Position numbers and translations under genes: made by a program. The notes beneath the pieces are model-generated. The model saw only the letters and a list, made by a program, of their open reading frames with translations. It was not told where the DNA came from and made no database searches. Below are positions 7,606 to 15,475 of a stretch of DNA of 20,291 nt, one piece after another (positions within the stretch are counted from its first letter, which is position 1; each line of letters opens with the position of its first letter). The stretch is taken from positions 1-20,291 of the forward strand of contig CAMSQT010000003.1 in assembly GCA_947062645.1 (NCBI GenBank), read 5' to 3'. Source of the DNA: an uncultured Clostridium sp. (GTDB lineage Bacteria; Bacillota; Clostridia; TANB77; CAG-508).

Positions 7606-8864
7606 ATGAAACTAAATTCTAATATTAAAAAATTATGCTTTATTATTATCATGTTATTTTTCCTATTAGCACAAACAACTTTTGTTTTAGGAGCTGATAA
7701 TGCTCCTAAAATAACATCACGGAACTGCTATTTTACTAGACAATAAGACTGGTAAAATTTTATATGATAAAAACAAAAATGAAAAAATGTATCCAGCAAG
7801 TACCACTAAAATTATGACTGCTATTCTTGCTTTAGAAAATTGCGCTTTAGATGAAACCATTACAGTTAGCTATGACACCGTCATGTCGATTCCCGATGGT
7901 TATTCTTCTGCCTCCTTAGAAGTAGGCGAAACTTTGACAGTAGAACAATTATTAGAACTTCTATTAGTTCATTCTGCTAATGATGCTGCTAATTGCTTAG
8001 CTGAATATATTGGTGGTTCTATTGAAAGCTTTGTTTCTATGATGAATACAAAAGTTAATGAACTTGGTTTATCTAACACACATTTTACAAATTCCTTTGG
8101 TATGCATGACGACAATCATTATACCACTGCAGAAGATTTAGCTACTATTATGAGATATTGCATCAAAAATGACGATTTTAGAAAAATTTCTGGTAAAGCT
8201 TCTTGTGCTATTCCTGCTACTAACAAGCATGAAGCAAGAAGATATGCTTCTACCAATGAACTAATTTTGCCAAATAGTCGTAATCATTATCCTTACTTAA
8301 CTTGTGGTAAGACTGGCTATACTTCACAAGCCGGTGATTGCTTGGTTTCTTGCAGTTATAAAGATAATTTAGAATTAGTATGTGTCATTTTAGGTGGTAA
8401 AACTGTAAACGGTGTATCTAGCAGGTTTAAAGATACAAAAACATTATTTCAGTATGGTTATGATAATTTTTCGATTAAACCTTTGCTAAGTCAAAATGAT
8501 GTTATAACCAATATAGAAGTAAAAAATGGAACAAAAGATACCAAAAATTTGGATTTGTTAGCTGGTACAGTAGTGGATGCTTTAGTTGATAATTCTTTAT
8601 CTTTGGATACTTTAGAACCTCAAGTTACTTTAAATGAAAAGATAAAAGCACCAATTGAAACACGGTGATGTTTTGGGTTATGCTTCTTATACCATTGATG
8701 GTATTGAATATAAAACTGATTTAGTTGCATCACATGCTGTAGAACAGTCTAAGTTGTTTTTCTATTTATTAGATGTAGGAATTGCCGTTTTACTTTTGAT
8801 TTTAATTTACTTTGTATTTCTTCGTAAGAAAAAATGTAAATTTTATGAATTTAAAGGATTTTAA
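7606..8864 (+). CDS. D-alanyl-D-alanine carboxypeptidase (peptidase S11), two CGG +1 sites
   Basis: 418 residues with two +1 steps. The ATG at 7606 opens a signal peptide (MKLNSNIKKLCFIIIMLFFL to about residue 30). After the first CGG (7720-7722) the frame reads GTAILLDNKTGKILYD. Catalytic motifs are S65-T-T-K68 (nucleophile Ser, general base Lys), S123-A-N125 and K235-T-G237, the standard S11 set. The C-terminal beta domain crosses the second CGG (8663-8665), giving GDVLGYASYTIDG, and the protein ends with one membrane helix (LLDVGIAVLLLILIYFVF) and a short basic tail. It trims the terminal D-Ala from peptidoglycan stem peptides on the outer membrane face, DacF/DacB-like. In the zero frame the leader piece stops within nine codons and the C-terminal anchor is cut off directly after the second CGG. 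Confidence 0.9.
7720..7722 (+). other. In-frame CGG, +1 site 1 of the carboxypeptidase gene
   Basis: TCA CGG AAC becomes TCA (C) GGA ACT (Gly39). It joins the signal peptide to the peptidase domain. Confidence 0.88.
8663..8665 (+). other. In-frame CGG, +1 site 2 of the carboxypeptidase gene
   Basis: ACA CGG TGA becomes ACA (C) GGT GAT (Gly353). The zero frame meets UGA immediately, so a failed shift would give a protein without its membrane anchor. Confidence 0.88.
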
Positions 8865-8884
8865 ATAGTTAGAATAAAATATGG

Positions 8885-8943
8885 CAGAATTAAGATTTTG
8901 TAGCAGTTGCTACTTCATACAAAATCTTAATTCTGTTTTTTTT
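8885..8943. terminator. Large bidirectional terminator
   Basis: Perfect 18-base arms (8885-8902 and 8918-8935) around a 15-base loop, followed by eight T on the plus strand. It lies between the convergent carboxypeptidase gene and the LytR-CpsA-Psr gene, whose stop touches the T-run. Confidence 0.9.
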
Positions 8944-10276
8944 AATAATCTTTTCCAATAATAATGGTTACATCTACTTTGCTTGAACTTGCTTCACTTG
9001 TTTCGATGCTTCCTTTACCTAATACATCTTTTATATTTGTTAGTAAGGTTTCTTTTGCATTCTTCTTGTTAATAATCGTTGTTTTACTTGTGGTTGTTGT
9101 ACTTCCCGTTCTGGTAACATGAAAGCCTGCTCCTTTTAAGGTGTTTACAACTTTTGTTAAAATACTACTATCGCCACTACCATTTAATACTTCTATTTCT
9201 AGGTTTGCTTTGCTTGTATCTTTGACTTGGTTTTCATCACTTTCATCGTTTCCATCTTCTTGTATATCTCGATCAAAAAATAGTTCTTGTACTAATTTTT
9301 TAGTTTCTTGTTTGTCATATACAAATATGCTGACATTATTGGTTTTGTTTAATGATGGTACGGTTCCTGGTAAAGTTTCGGTTAACATGTTAGAAGTATC
9401 AAATTCTACAGCATATGGTATATAGTCTTTTGCAACATTGAAGTCTATGTTAGTAAGTACATATTGTTTTGCTACATCTAAGATTTCTCCTAGTTTAAAT
9501 ATGTTTTCTGGTCTTGCAGTTTGTTTTACTACTTGTAGAATAAATTCTCTTTGGGTTCTCATTCTTCCTATGTCATTGTCTCCATATTCTACTGGATAAG
9601 AGGTAGTTCTTCCATAACGGTCTGGATTACTGTGTCTAAAACGTACTAATTGCTCTGCTTTGTTTCCATCTAGTTTTTGTTCTCCTGCTTTTAAGTGAAT
9701 GTGTAAGTCTTGTGATGTATCGTCATAGTCCATGTCGATTGGTACATTAAAAGTAACTCCCCCAATTACATCAACTAGTTTGATTAAGGCTTCGGTTTTT
9801 ATAACAACATAGTATTCAATGTTTAATCCTGTGATTTCATTGACTGCTTTTAAGGTTTCGTCTGGTCTATGTTGTCTACCATATAGGGCATTTATTTTTT
9901 CGTAAGCTGTTGCTTTTGCTGTGTTTTTTCCTGTGTAAGTGTCTCTAGGAATTGATAGTAGTGTTGCTTTTTGTGTGTTTGGATTATAAGAAGCTACAAT
10001 AATGGTGTCAGTTAATTCCACATTTTCTTGGTCAGTACTAATTCCTAATAATAGAACTTTGATTTCTCCTACATCCTTTTTGGAGTTTAGCACAGTTGCT
10101 AACATTCCTGATGTTCCTCCTCCGTTTTGGTGTACTTTATAAGCAAAGACTCCTCCTGCTATTAATAGTACTAATACTAGTAATAATAGTATTTTTTTTA
10201 TTGGTTTTTTCTTGTTTTTGTTCTTCTTTTTTTTGTTACTTTTTATATCTTTATTGTTCATTTGTTTCTTTCCCAA
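8942..10276 (-). CDS. LytR-CpsA-Psr family glycopolymer transferase
   Basis: 444 residues. A lysine-rich cytoplasmic tail precedes one membrane helix (about residues 28-47, ILLLLVLVLLIAGGVFAY). The LCP domain follows (VLLLGIS near the start, then IIVASYNPNTQKATLLSIPR and RFRHSNPDRYGR with the conserved Arg residues). A C-terminal LytR_C domain starts at ANLEIEVLNGSG. Such enzymes attach teichoic-acid-like or capsular polymers from lipid carriers to peptidoglycan at the outer face of the membrane. The start is TTG (10276) with AGGAG nine bases upstream; an in-frame ATG at 10261 lacks its own site. It has its own promoter, and the terminator at 8885-8943 closes the unit. It contains no in-frame CGG and needs no shift. 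Confidence 0.92.
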   Translation of the reverse strand: MGKKQMNNKDIKSNKKKKNKNKKKPIKKILLLLVLVLLIAGGVFAYKVHQNGGGTSGMLATVLNSKKDVGEIKVLLLGISTDQENVELTDTIIVASYNPNTQKATLLSIPRDTYTGKNTAKATAYEKINALYGRQHRPDETLKAVNEITGLNIEYYVVIKTEALIKLVDVIGGVTFNVPIDMDYDDTSQDLHIHLKAGEQKLDGNKAEQLVRFRHSNPDRYGRTTSYPVEYGDNDIGRMRTQREFILQVVKQTARPENIFKLGEILDVAKQYVLTNIDFNVAKDYIPYAVEFDTSNMLTETLPGTVPSLNKTNNVSIFVYDKQETKKLVQELFFDRDIQEDGNDESDENQVKDTSKANLEIEVLNGSGDSSILTKVVNTLKGAGFHVTRTGSTTTTSKTTIINKKNAKETLLTNIKDVLGKGSIETSEASSSKVDVTIIIGKDY

Positions 10277-10306
10277 AATGATTCACTCCTAATCTTTCAT
10301 GGTACT

Positions 10307-10335
10307 AGTATAGCAAAATTGCATTCAAAAAGCAA
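10307..10335 (-). promoter_or_regulatory. Promoter of the LytR-CpsA-Psr gene
   Basis: On the minus strand TTGCTT (10335-10330), 17 bases, and extended TG-C-TATACT (-10 at 10312-10307), in the gap after the +1-decoded end of cvpA. Confidence 0.6.
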
Positions 10336-10344
10336 GAAATTTCA

Positions 10345-10960
10345 CTAAAAAAACACATTTAATATATTGTTTTGATACATCGCTTTTCCTATAATGGACT
10401 GGTCTATAGCACTGTTTATCTGGTTATTGGCATCAATTTTTCCGTGGGATAGCAATTATTAAAAGTCCTACATAGATAATTAAAATTCCTCTTAATACGC
10501 CATATATCATTCCTGTTGTTTTGTTTAATTGACTAACAATTGGTAATTTAGCAATGGCATCTGCTAAGGCCGTTACAAATACTAAAGCAATTCTACTAGC
10601 TAAAAATAATACAATCATGACGCCACCTCTTACAATACTAATAGCTAAAGTCCTTGCTGTTTCTGGTAGCATAGCATTTTTAGCATCCTCTACCATTTGG
10701 TTTGTTATGCTATTTGGGCTTTCTTCTTTCCCTTGTAAAATGTCATTTGCTTTTTCGTATATTGTATCTTGAATTGCTTCATCTATTGTTGTTACATTAA
10801 TTACTAAGTTGGAAATTGGTTGGTATAATACAAAGGTTATAACCAAAGAAATTACAAAGGCACATAAACCAATTGCTAACTTAACTAATCCTTTACGATA
10901 GGCTAAAAATGTTGATAATACTACAATTCCTATAATAATTCCATCAACTAATATTCCCAT
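10345..10960 (-). CDS. cvpA: CvpA family membrane protein, one CGG +1 site
   Basis: 204 residues with one +1 step at CGG (10444-10442). The ATG at 10960 has AGGAGG seven bases upstream, overlapping the end of the DUF5711 gene. It is a four-helix membrane protein starting MGILVDGIIIGIVVLSTFLA, with LVKLAIGLCAFVISLVITFV and a last helix LLIIAIP. After the shift the tail reads GKIDANNQINSAIDQSIIGK and ends at a TAG at 10347-10345. Without the shift it stops three codons later. CvpA proteins are needed for colicin V secretion in E. coli and for envelope integrity elsewhere; the exact role here is unknown. It is probably co-transcribed with the DUF5711 gene. Confidence 0.88.
10442..10444 (-). other. 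In-frame CGG, +1 site of cvpA
   Basis: CCA CGG AAA becomes CCA (C) GGA AAA (Gly173). It adds about 30 residues typical of a CvpA C-terminus. Confidence 0.82.
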
Positions 10961-10969
10961 TTTGACCTC

Positions 10970-12163
10970 CTATAAATTTATGATTTCTATTTTATCGCGA
11001 TAAATAATTCCTGCTATGTTATTAGACACTACGATATTGGTAATCTCTTGGTTAGCAATGTATCGTTTTACTAACCAACCATCCGTATTAATGAACTCTA
11101 CTTCTGTTCCTAGGTTTAGGGCTATGATGTTTCCATAGGTATAAATTTCTTTTGTTACCGCTTCTGCTGTATATTGTTTCGTCTCTTCATTTTCTATGTT
11201 TACAATATTTACGACCGAATCTGCCGTAAATAATCCAGAAGCTTTTTCTTCGATTTCGATTGCGTGGTTGTTTAGTTCTATGGATTTAAAGATTGGCTTC
11301 TTACTTTCGTTATTAATAAGTATTTTATCTTGTTCATTTTCTATGATATGAATGCTATCTGTGTACATACAAATTAATTTGTTTTTATCTTGGTATTTGA
11401 TGTTGGTAATTAACTTGTCTGGCTCACTTTGATAGGTCTTTTCTAATGAGTTGGTTGGATCTGTGCTTGCTTTATCAACAGAAATTACTTTGATGTTAGA
11501 TTGTATGATAGTTCCTGATGTGTCTACTTCAGCAATAGCTAAATGCTTGTTATCATTAGAGATAGATACATCTGCTGTTCTGGTTGAAGATAGAAAAGTC
11601 TTAAATTTTGATTTTCCATTTCCATCTGGTGCATATACTTCTACTACTGTTTTATAGCTAGTATCGGTAATAACTACTACAACATATCCATTTTTGTTGA
11701 CATGCACTTGTGAGATGTTTCCTTCTACTTCTGCTTTCCATGTTATTTCTTTGTCTGTGATTAAGTATAGTTTTTTTCCTTTTTTTTCTGCCATGACTAA
11801 AAATCGATTAGAAGAGTCGAAGGTTGGATTAGATATTTCTACTTCTAACTCTGCTTCTTTATTTCCAGTAGTTCCATAAATGGTAAATTGGTTTTTGTTT
11901 AGAATTCCTAGGTATTTACTAAAGGTATAGATGTTTTCATCTTGTCCTTCTTTTCTTTCGATGGTAGTTACATTGTCTTGCATAACTTCTTTTCGGAAGA
12001 TGTTTTTGTCTATCCATTCTCTTATGTTTCTGTTCTTAGAATAAGTTACAATTATTGCTATTAGTGCTATTAGTATTACAATTACTAGAATTGCTATTGC
12101 TATGATTAGTTTCTTTTTTTGTTCTATGGCCTGTTTTATGATTTCTTTCCAGTTTTCTTGCAT
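10970..12163 (-). CDS. DUF5711 family membrane-anchored beta-propeller-like protein
   Basis: 397 residues. The ATG has GAGGAG upstream. A cytoplasmic start (MQENWKEIIKQAIEQKKK) is followed by one membrane helix (about residues 19-41). The long outer part has repeating beta segments (NKNGYVVVVITDTSYKT, SNDNKHLAIAEVDTSG, NNIAGIIYRDKIEIINL) that look like a WD/PQQ-type propeller. This matches DUF5711, which I recall next to cvpA in clostridia; its function is not known to me. The stop lies nine bases before the cvpA ATG, so the two are an operon. It has several out-of-frame CGG triplets, none in frame, and uses CGC as arginine normally (IYRDKIEI). Confidence 0.85.
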   Translation of the reverse strand: MQENWKEIIKQAIEQKKKLIIAIAILVIVILIALIAIIVTYSKNRNIREWIDKNIFRKEVMQDNVTTIERKEGQDENIYTFSKYLGILNKNQFTIYGTTGNKEAELEVEISNPTFDSSNRFLVMAEKKGKKLYLITDKEITWKAEVEGNISQVHVNKNGYVVVVITDTSYKTVVEVYAPDGNGKSKFKTFLSSTRTADVSISNDNKHLAIAEVDTSGTIIQSNIKVISVDKASTDPTNSLEKTYQSEPDKLITNIKYQDKNKLICMYTDSIHIIENEQDKILINNESKKPIFKSIELNNHAIEIEEKASGLFTADSVVNIVNIENEETKQYTAEAVTKEIYTYGNIIALNLGTEVEFINTDGWLVKRYIANQEITNIVVSNNIAGIIYRDKIEIINL

Positions 12164-12192
12164 GGTTTTTCTCCTCGTTTTTCTTTGGTATT

Positions 12193-12221
12193 ATTCTACT
12201 ATAGGATAGAAAAAAAAGCAA
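12193..12221 (-). promoter_or_regulatory. Promoter of the DUF5711-cvpA operon
   Basis: On the minus strand TTGCTT (12221-12216), 17 bases, TAGAAT (12198-12193). The -35 overlaps the foot of the hairpin repeat at 12225-12259. Confidence 0.45.
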
Positions 12222-12259
12222 GTAAAATTGCCAATAGGGACGAACCTTTTTGGCAATTT
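12211..12259 (-). terminator. Hairpin terminator, GGGGAC-core repeat copy 2
   Basis: Perfect 10-base arms AAATTGCCAA (12225-12234) and TTGGCAATTT (12250-12259), with an outer AAGCA/TGCTT extension. The loop contains AGGGACGAACCTTT. On the minus strand it is followed by a T-run, so it can end transcription of the coiled-coil gene. The loop resembles that of the repeat at 18724-18757. Confidence 0.7.
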
Positions 12260-12263
12260 GCTT

Positions 12264-12692
12264 TTATTCTTTTGTTGGTATTCCAGGAGTATATTCATTA
12301 TAGATATTTGTTAGCTTTTCGTTTTCTTCTTGTATTTTTACTTGTTTTTCTTCTATTTGTTTATTTATCGATTCTAATTTTTTTTGTATTTCTTCTACTT
12401 TTTTTCCTGTTTTGCTTTCTTCTTCTGTTATATTTATAATTTGATTTTCTAAATCAGTTCTTTCTTCTACTAGTGGCGTTATTTCTTCGTTTAGTTTATT
12501 TATTTGTTCTTCTTGTTTTGTTATTTTACCTTGTAAGTCTTGTGGTTCATTATTTTCTTCACTTTGCTGTTCTTGGTTTTCCCCATTTTCACTATTTTTG
12601 TTTGCCTTTGAGTGATTTAGTACTACAAATACTACTCCTACTAGGATTGCTAAGATTATGATTACCATTGTTATTTTAATTGACTTTGACAT
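12264..12692 (-). CDS. Membrane-anchored coiled-coil protein
   Basis: 142 residues. One N-terminal membrane helix (about residues 7-25, ITMVIIILAILVGVVFVVL) and a Glu/Asn/Gln-rich spacer are followed by a long coiled coil (about residues 55-130, heptads such as QINKLNEEITPLVEERTDLE). No enzymatic motif. An AGGTG site precedes the ATG. It follows the pilin-like fusion gene by about 50 bases, so the two are probably one transcript that ends in the hairpin at 12211-12259. It may be a structural or assembly partner of that protein; this is inferred from position only. Confidence 0.75.
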   Translation of the reverse strand: MSKSIKITMVIIILAILVGVVFVVLNHSKANKNSENGENQEQQSEENNEPQDLQGKITKQEEQINKLNEEITPLVEERTDLENQIINITEEESKTGKKVEEIQKKLESINKQIEEKQVKIQEENEKLTNIYNEYTPGIPTKE

Positions 12693-12742
12693 TTATTTTA
12701 TCACCTCTTCGTTTTTTCTTTCTATCTCTTTAACTTTTTCAA

Positions 12743-14179
12743 CTAGTTAAAAACTCTATCTCTTATTTCTGTCATATTAGCTACAATATCATCTTTATCC
12801 ATAACATATTCCATCATAGCTACCTGATCTTCCCACACCTCTGGGTCGATTACTTCTTTTATTTCGTCTTCTAAGATATGATATGGCATTATTTTTAGTT
12901 CTACACCTGCTAGTGGTCCTGCAAAAGTAGGATCTCCCAATGTAACTGTTTCAGCCCAAAGTTGTGATGCTTCTCCACTTTCTATTCCTAATATCATAAT
13001 TAGGTTTTCTGAACCATATGTGTTGGCAAAATCCATTATTCTTCGTTGAATGTCTGGTTCTAGACCTGCACCTGCTGTTGCATAGCTAATTACTGTTGTA
13101 GTAAAAATCACATCTGCTTCTGTTGTTTCAATACATGTTTGTATTGCTGGACCAGGAATTCCATCTCTATCTCCAACAATAATTACTTTTTTGTTTCTTA
13201 ATAATTCTGCTCCCGATAGTTTTACCCTTAATAATGCCGTATTAGAAGTAACACTTGCTGTTGCATCTCCATATTTTTGTGTTACGATACAATAATAATA
13301 TCTTCCACTCATATTTGCTGTTATTACCCCTGCTGGCATAGTATATGAACTTGACGTTGCTCCTTGAATAGCAGTTCCTCCTGTTGTACTATTGGTTGTA
13401 TTATAATACCATTGATAACTTAATGTTCCATTTCCGCTTGCTGTTACACTAAAAGATGCTCCTGTTGATGTTACTACCGTTATTGATGTTGGTTGTTTGG
13501 TAATAATTACTGACGAAACGACATTTAACTTAGCTGCATCTGAGGTTATCGTTTTTGTTGAACCTCCATATTCTTGGGTTACCTCGCAATAGTAATATTT
13601 TCCACTAAGAGAGCTAGTTACATTTGTAGCTTTTATCTCATAGGTTGCTTCTGTTGCTCCTTGAATAGCAGTTCCTTCGCTATTATTATTCGTACTATTT
13701 TGGTACCATTGATAAGTCACTGTTCCTTCTGCCCTTACTTCTACCTTGAATTGTATATCTTCTGTATTGCTAATCGTTTCTATATTACTTGGCTGAGTTA
13801 TAATTTCTATGTCTCCCCCTGCATTTTCTTTTTTGATATAATCGTCTAATTTTCCGATTATGTCATCTCCTAAATCATTTCTTATTGCCCCTGTTTCTCC
13901 ATCTACACCTTCAACATGTTCAATCTTGGTTATCTCTTCAATTACTTGGTCTAATGTTGGATTTCTATGTTTTTGTTCTACTTTTATAATTGCCATTTCT
14001 ATTTGTGATTCTAAAGCTTGCATTTCTGCAGATTTTTTAGCAGAGTTTGCCTCTTTAATGATGCCATTGTCACTTGTTATGGAACCTATTGTTATTCCTG
14101 CTAAAATTAATAAAACTACTATGGTTACAATTAGAGCTACTAGTGTAACTCCTATTTCATTTTTGGTTTTTCTTTTCAT
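12743..14179 (-). CDS. Prepilin-leader / two Ig-like domains / GrdA-like domain fusion
   Basis: 478 residues from the ATG at 14179, which has a GAGGG site; an upstream ATG at 14245 would overlap the promoter -10. Residues 1-10 end in KNEIG, a prepilin peptidase site, followed by VTLVALIVTIVVLLILAG, a class III/type IV pilin-like helix. Residues ~125-221 and ~225-320 are two similar Ig-like domains (TYQWYQN...SGKYYYCEV and SYQWYYN...SGRYYYCIV). Residues ~326-478 match GrdA, selenoprotein A of glycine/sarcosine/betaine reductase: KKVIIVGDRDGIPGPAI, AETVTLGDPTFAGPLAGVEL, and the PEVWEDQVAMMEYV end. Where GrdA has Cys-x-x-Sec, this protein has V-I-S-Y (363-366), so redox activity is not expected. 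It should be displayed outside the cell, probably by pilus-type secretion. The role is unknown; a binding or structural reuse of the fold is possible. Confidence 0.85.
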   Translation of the reverse strand: MKRKTKNEIGVTLVALIVTIVVLLILAGITIGSITSDNGIIKEANSAKKSAEMQALESQIEMAIIKVEQKHRNPTLDQVIEEITKIEHVEGVDGETGAIRNDLGDDIIGKLDDYIKKENAGGDIEIITQPSNIETISNTEDIQFKVEVRAEGTVTYQWYQNSTNNNSEGTAIQGATEATYEIKATNVTSSLSGKYYYCEVTQEYGGSTKTITSDAAKLNVVSSVIITKQPTSITVVTSTGASFSVTASGNGTLSYQWYYNTTNSTTGGTAIQGATSSSYTMPAGVITANMSGRYYYCIVTQKYGDATASVTSNTALLRVKLSGAELLRNKKVIIVGDRDGIPGPAIQTCIETTEADVIFTTTVISYATAGAGLEPDIQRRIMDFANTYGSENLIMILGIESGEASQLWAETVTLGDPTFAGPLAGVELKIMPYHILEDEIKEVIDPEVWEDQVAMMEYVMDKDDIVANMTEIRDRVFN

Positions 14180-14243
14180 TTTTATCCCTCGTTTTTTGGT
14201 TTTATAATATTCTTTTTGCGCATTATGTTTATCTATCATACAC

Positions 14244-14272
14244 ATGATAACCTATCTTTTCTTTGCTGTCAA
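14244..14272 (-). promoter_or_regulatory. Promoter of the pilin/Ig/GrdA-like gene
   Basis: On the minus strand TTGACA (14272-14267), 17 bases, TATCAT (14249-14244). It places the transcript start near 14237 and so excludes the upstream ATG at 14245. Confidence 0.75.
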
Positions 14273-14337
14273 TGATAATTTTTTGTTTTTAGTACTTTTA
14301 ATCTATTTGTAATCCTACTGTAATATCTGTAACTTTT

Positions 14338-15369
14338 TTAATTTTTATGGCATCCTAGCTTAAAAATTTGTAGTAAACCTAAATAACCAAAAATAGGATA
14401 CAAAGAGCTTACCAAATTAGAAAAGCCAACCTTAGAAATTAGCACTGCAGTTATGCACATAATTAACGCAACTTGTGTATAACTTTTTTTCGTTTTCGTT
14501 GTATTTTGTAAAAAACTAGTTCCTAGCGAAATAGCAGTTGTAAAAATAGAACCTAAAATAATAAAACCGATACACATATCGTAATCCATAAAAGATATTA
14601 GAAACCACATAAACAGCTGGCATTTCTAGTTTTTGTATATCTACATCCACACGCACTAACAATAAAAATATAATAATAGATAGCAAAATCAAAATTGCTG
14701 TGCTGATGGTTGTTATTTTTAATATTTGCTTTTTATCTTGAATGTAATCTTTTAAAGTTAATAATACTGGTATTAATAAAATGCTATTATAACTACTATA
14801 TAAAATGGCACTTAAAAGAAAGCTAGAAGATTTCGTTTTTATAATATAATTTCCAAGTTCTAGTAAAGGAAGGTTTTTTAAATTAAGTAATCCTATTACA
14901 AGTAAAAATAAAATCAATAAGGGAACCAGTAATTCATTTGCTTTTACGACACCTTTTACGCTTGTCATGAAAATAATAAAAGTAATAACCGCTAAAATAG
15001 TACTTCCTAATAAGCTATTGATTCCTAATTCTTGTTCAAAATAAGCACCAAATCCGTGCTATCATAATAAAAAAAGTTATTAGAATAAATACATTTATAA
15101 TGGTATTAATGATTGGTTTTATTTTACTTTTTTTCTTTATTAAAATGTCTAAAAATTCTTTATAAGTACTAACTCCATATTTATTTACTATTTCAAATGT
15201 TTTAAACACAACAAATCCCATGATAACACAAGATAATATTAGTCCTATTAATCCTTCTATTCCATAGGAAAAGAAGAACAGATATACTTCTTGCCCGAGA
15301 GGCAAATCCTGCTCCTATCATGGTTCCTATAATAACAAAAATGACTTTTAATATATTTTTATTTTTCAT
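14338..15369 (-). CDS. YkvI family membrane protein, three CGG +1 sites
   Basis: 342 residues with three +1 steps; by ordinary triplets this region is four short overlapping frames. The start MKNKNILKVIFVIIGTMIGA leads through the first CGG into GFASGQEVYLFFFSYG, the conserved start of YkvI/LeuT-fold-like proteins. After the second, GFGAYFEQELGINSLLGSTI continues into TSVKGVVKANELLVPLLILF. After the third, GFIILGSIFTTAISLGTSFL continues to a final helix pair. About ten membrane helices in all. YkvI proteins are related to amino-acid/cation transporters; the substrate is unknown. No ribosome binding site is evident: the ATG lies only four bases beyond the stem of a terminator hairpin, so it may be leaderless or translated poorly. 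Confidence 0.85.
14567..14569 (-). other. In-frame CGG, +1 site 3 of the ykvI-like gene
   Basis: TAT CGG TTT becomes TAT (C) GGT TTT (Gly267), entering the helix GFIILGSIFTTAIS. Confidence 0.88.
15054..15056 (-). other. In-frame CGG, +1 site 2 of the ykvI-like gene
   Basis: GCA CGG ATT becomes GCA (C) GGA TTT (Gly105), giving MIAGFGAYFEQ. The zero frame stops six codons later. Confidence 0.88.
15295..15297 (-). other. In-frame CGG, +1 site 1 of the ykvI-like gene
   Basis: TCT CGG GCA becomes TCT (C) GGG CAA (Gly25), giving the conserved GAGFASGQE motif. Confidence 0.9.
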
Positions 15370-15372
15370 AGT

Positions 15373-15405
15373 AAAAAACCCCATATTATTTTATGGGGTT
15401 TTTTT
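15373..15405. terminator. Bidirectional rho-independent terminator
   Basis: Perfect 13-base arms (15373-15385 and 15392-15404) with CCCC/GGGG cores, A/T runs at both feet and a six-base loop. It ends the minus-strand ABC/GldG operon. It stands four bases before the ykvI-like ATG, leaving little room for a ribosome binding site. Confidence 0.85.
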
Positions 15406-15440
15406 GTTTTTTATTCAATTCTTTTAAAAACGACCTTAAC

Positions 15441-15475
15441 GGAACCAATGGGGACGTTAGGATTGTTTTGGCAAT
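15441..15475. repeat. GGGGAC-core repeat, copy 3
   Basis: GGAACCAATGGGGACG followed after a spacer by TTTTGGCAA, next to the stop of the GldG-like gene. CCAA/TTGG are weak arms. The first 15 bases match the repeat in sufC in 14 positions. Confidence 0.5.

Noticed and set aside
12119..12661. Plus-strand open frames opposite the DUF5711 and coiled-coil genes
   Set aside because: They lack ribosome binding sites, are rich in Phe/Leu as expected from the complement of Lys/Glu-rich coding DNA, and match no family.
13020..13110. A selenocysteine codon in the GrdA-like domain
   Set aside because: No TGA is present; the aligned positions are Val and Tyr, and the frame is open without recoding.
14338..15369. 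The ykvI-like region as a pseudogene of several short fragments
   Set aside because: All three breaks are the same CGG event, and the joined protein has no other lesions and keeps family motifs.
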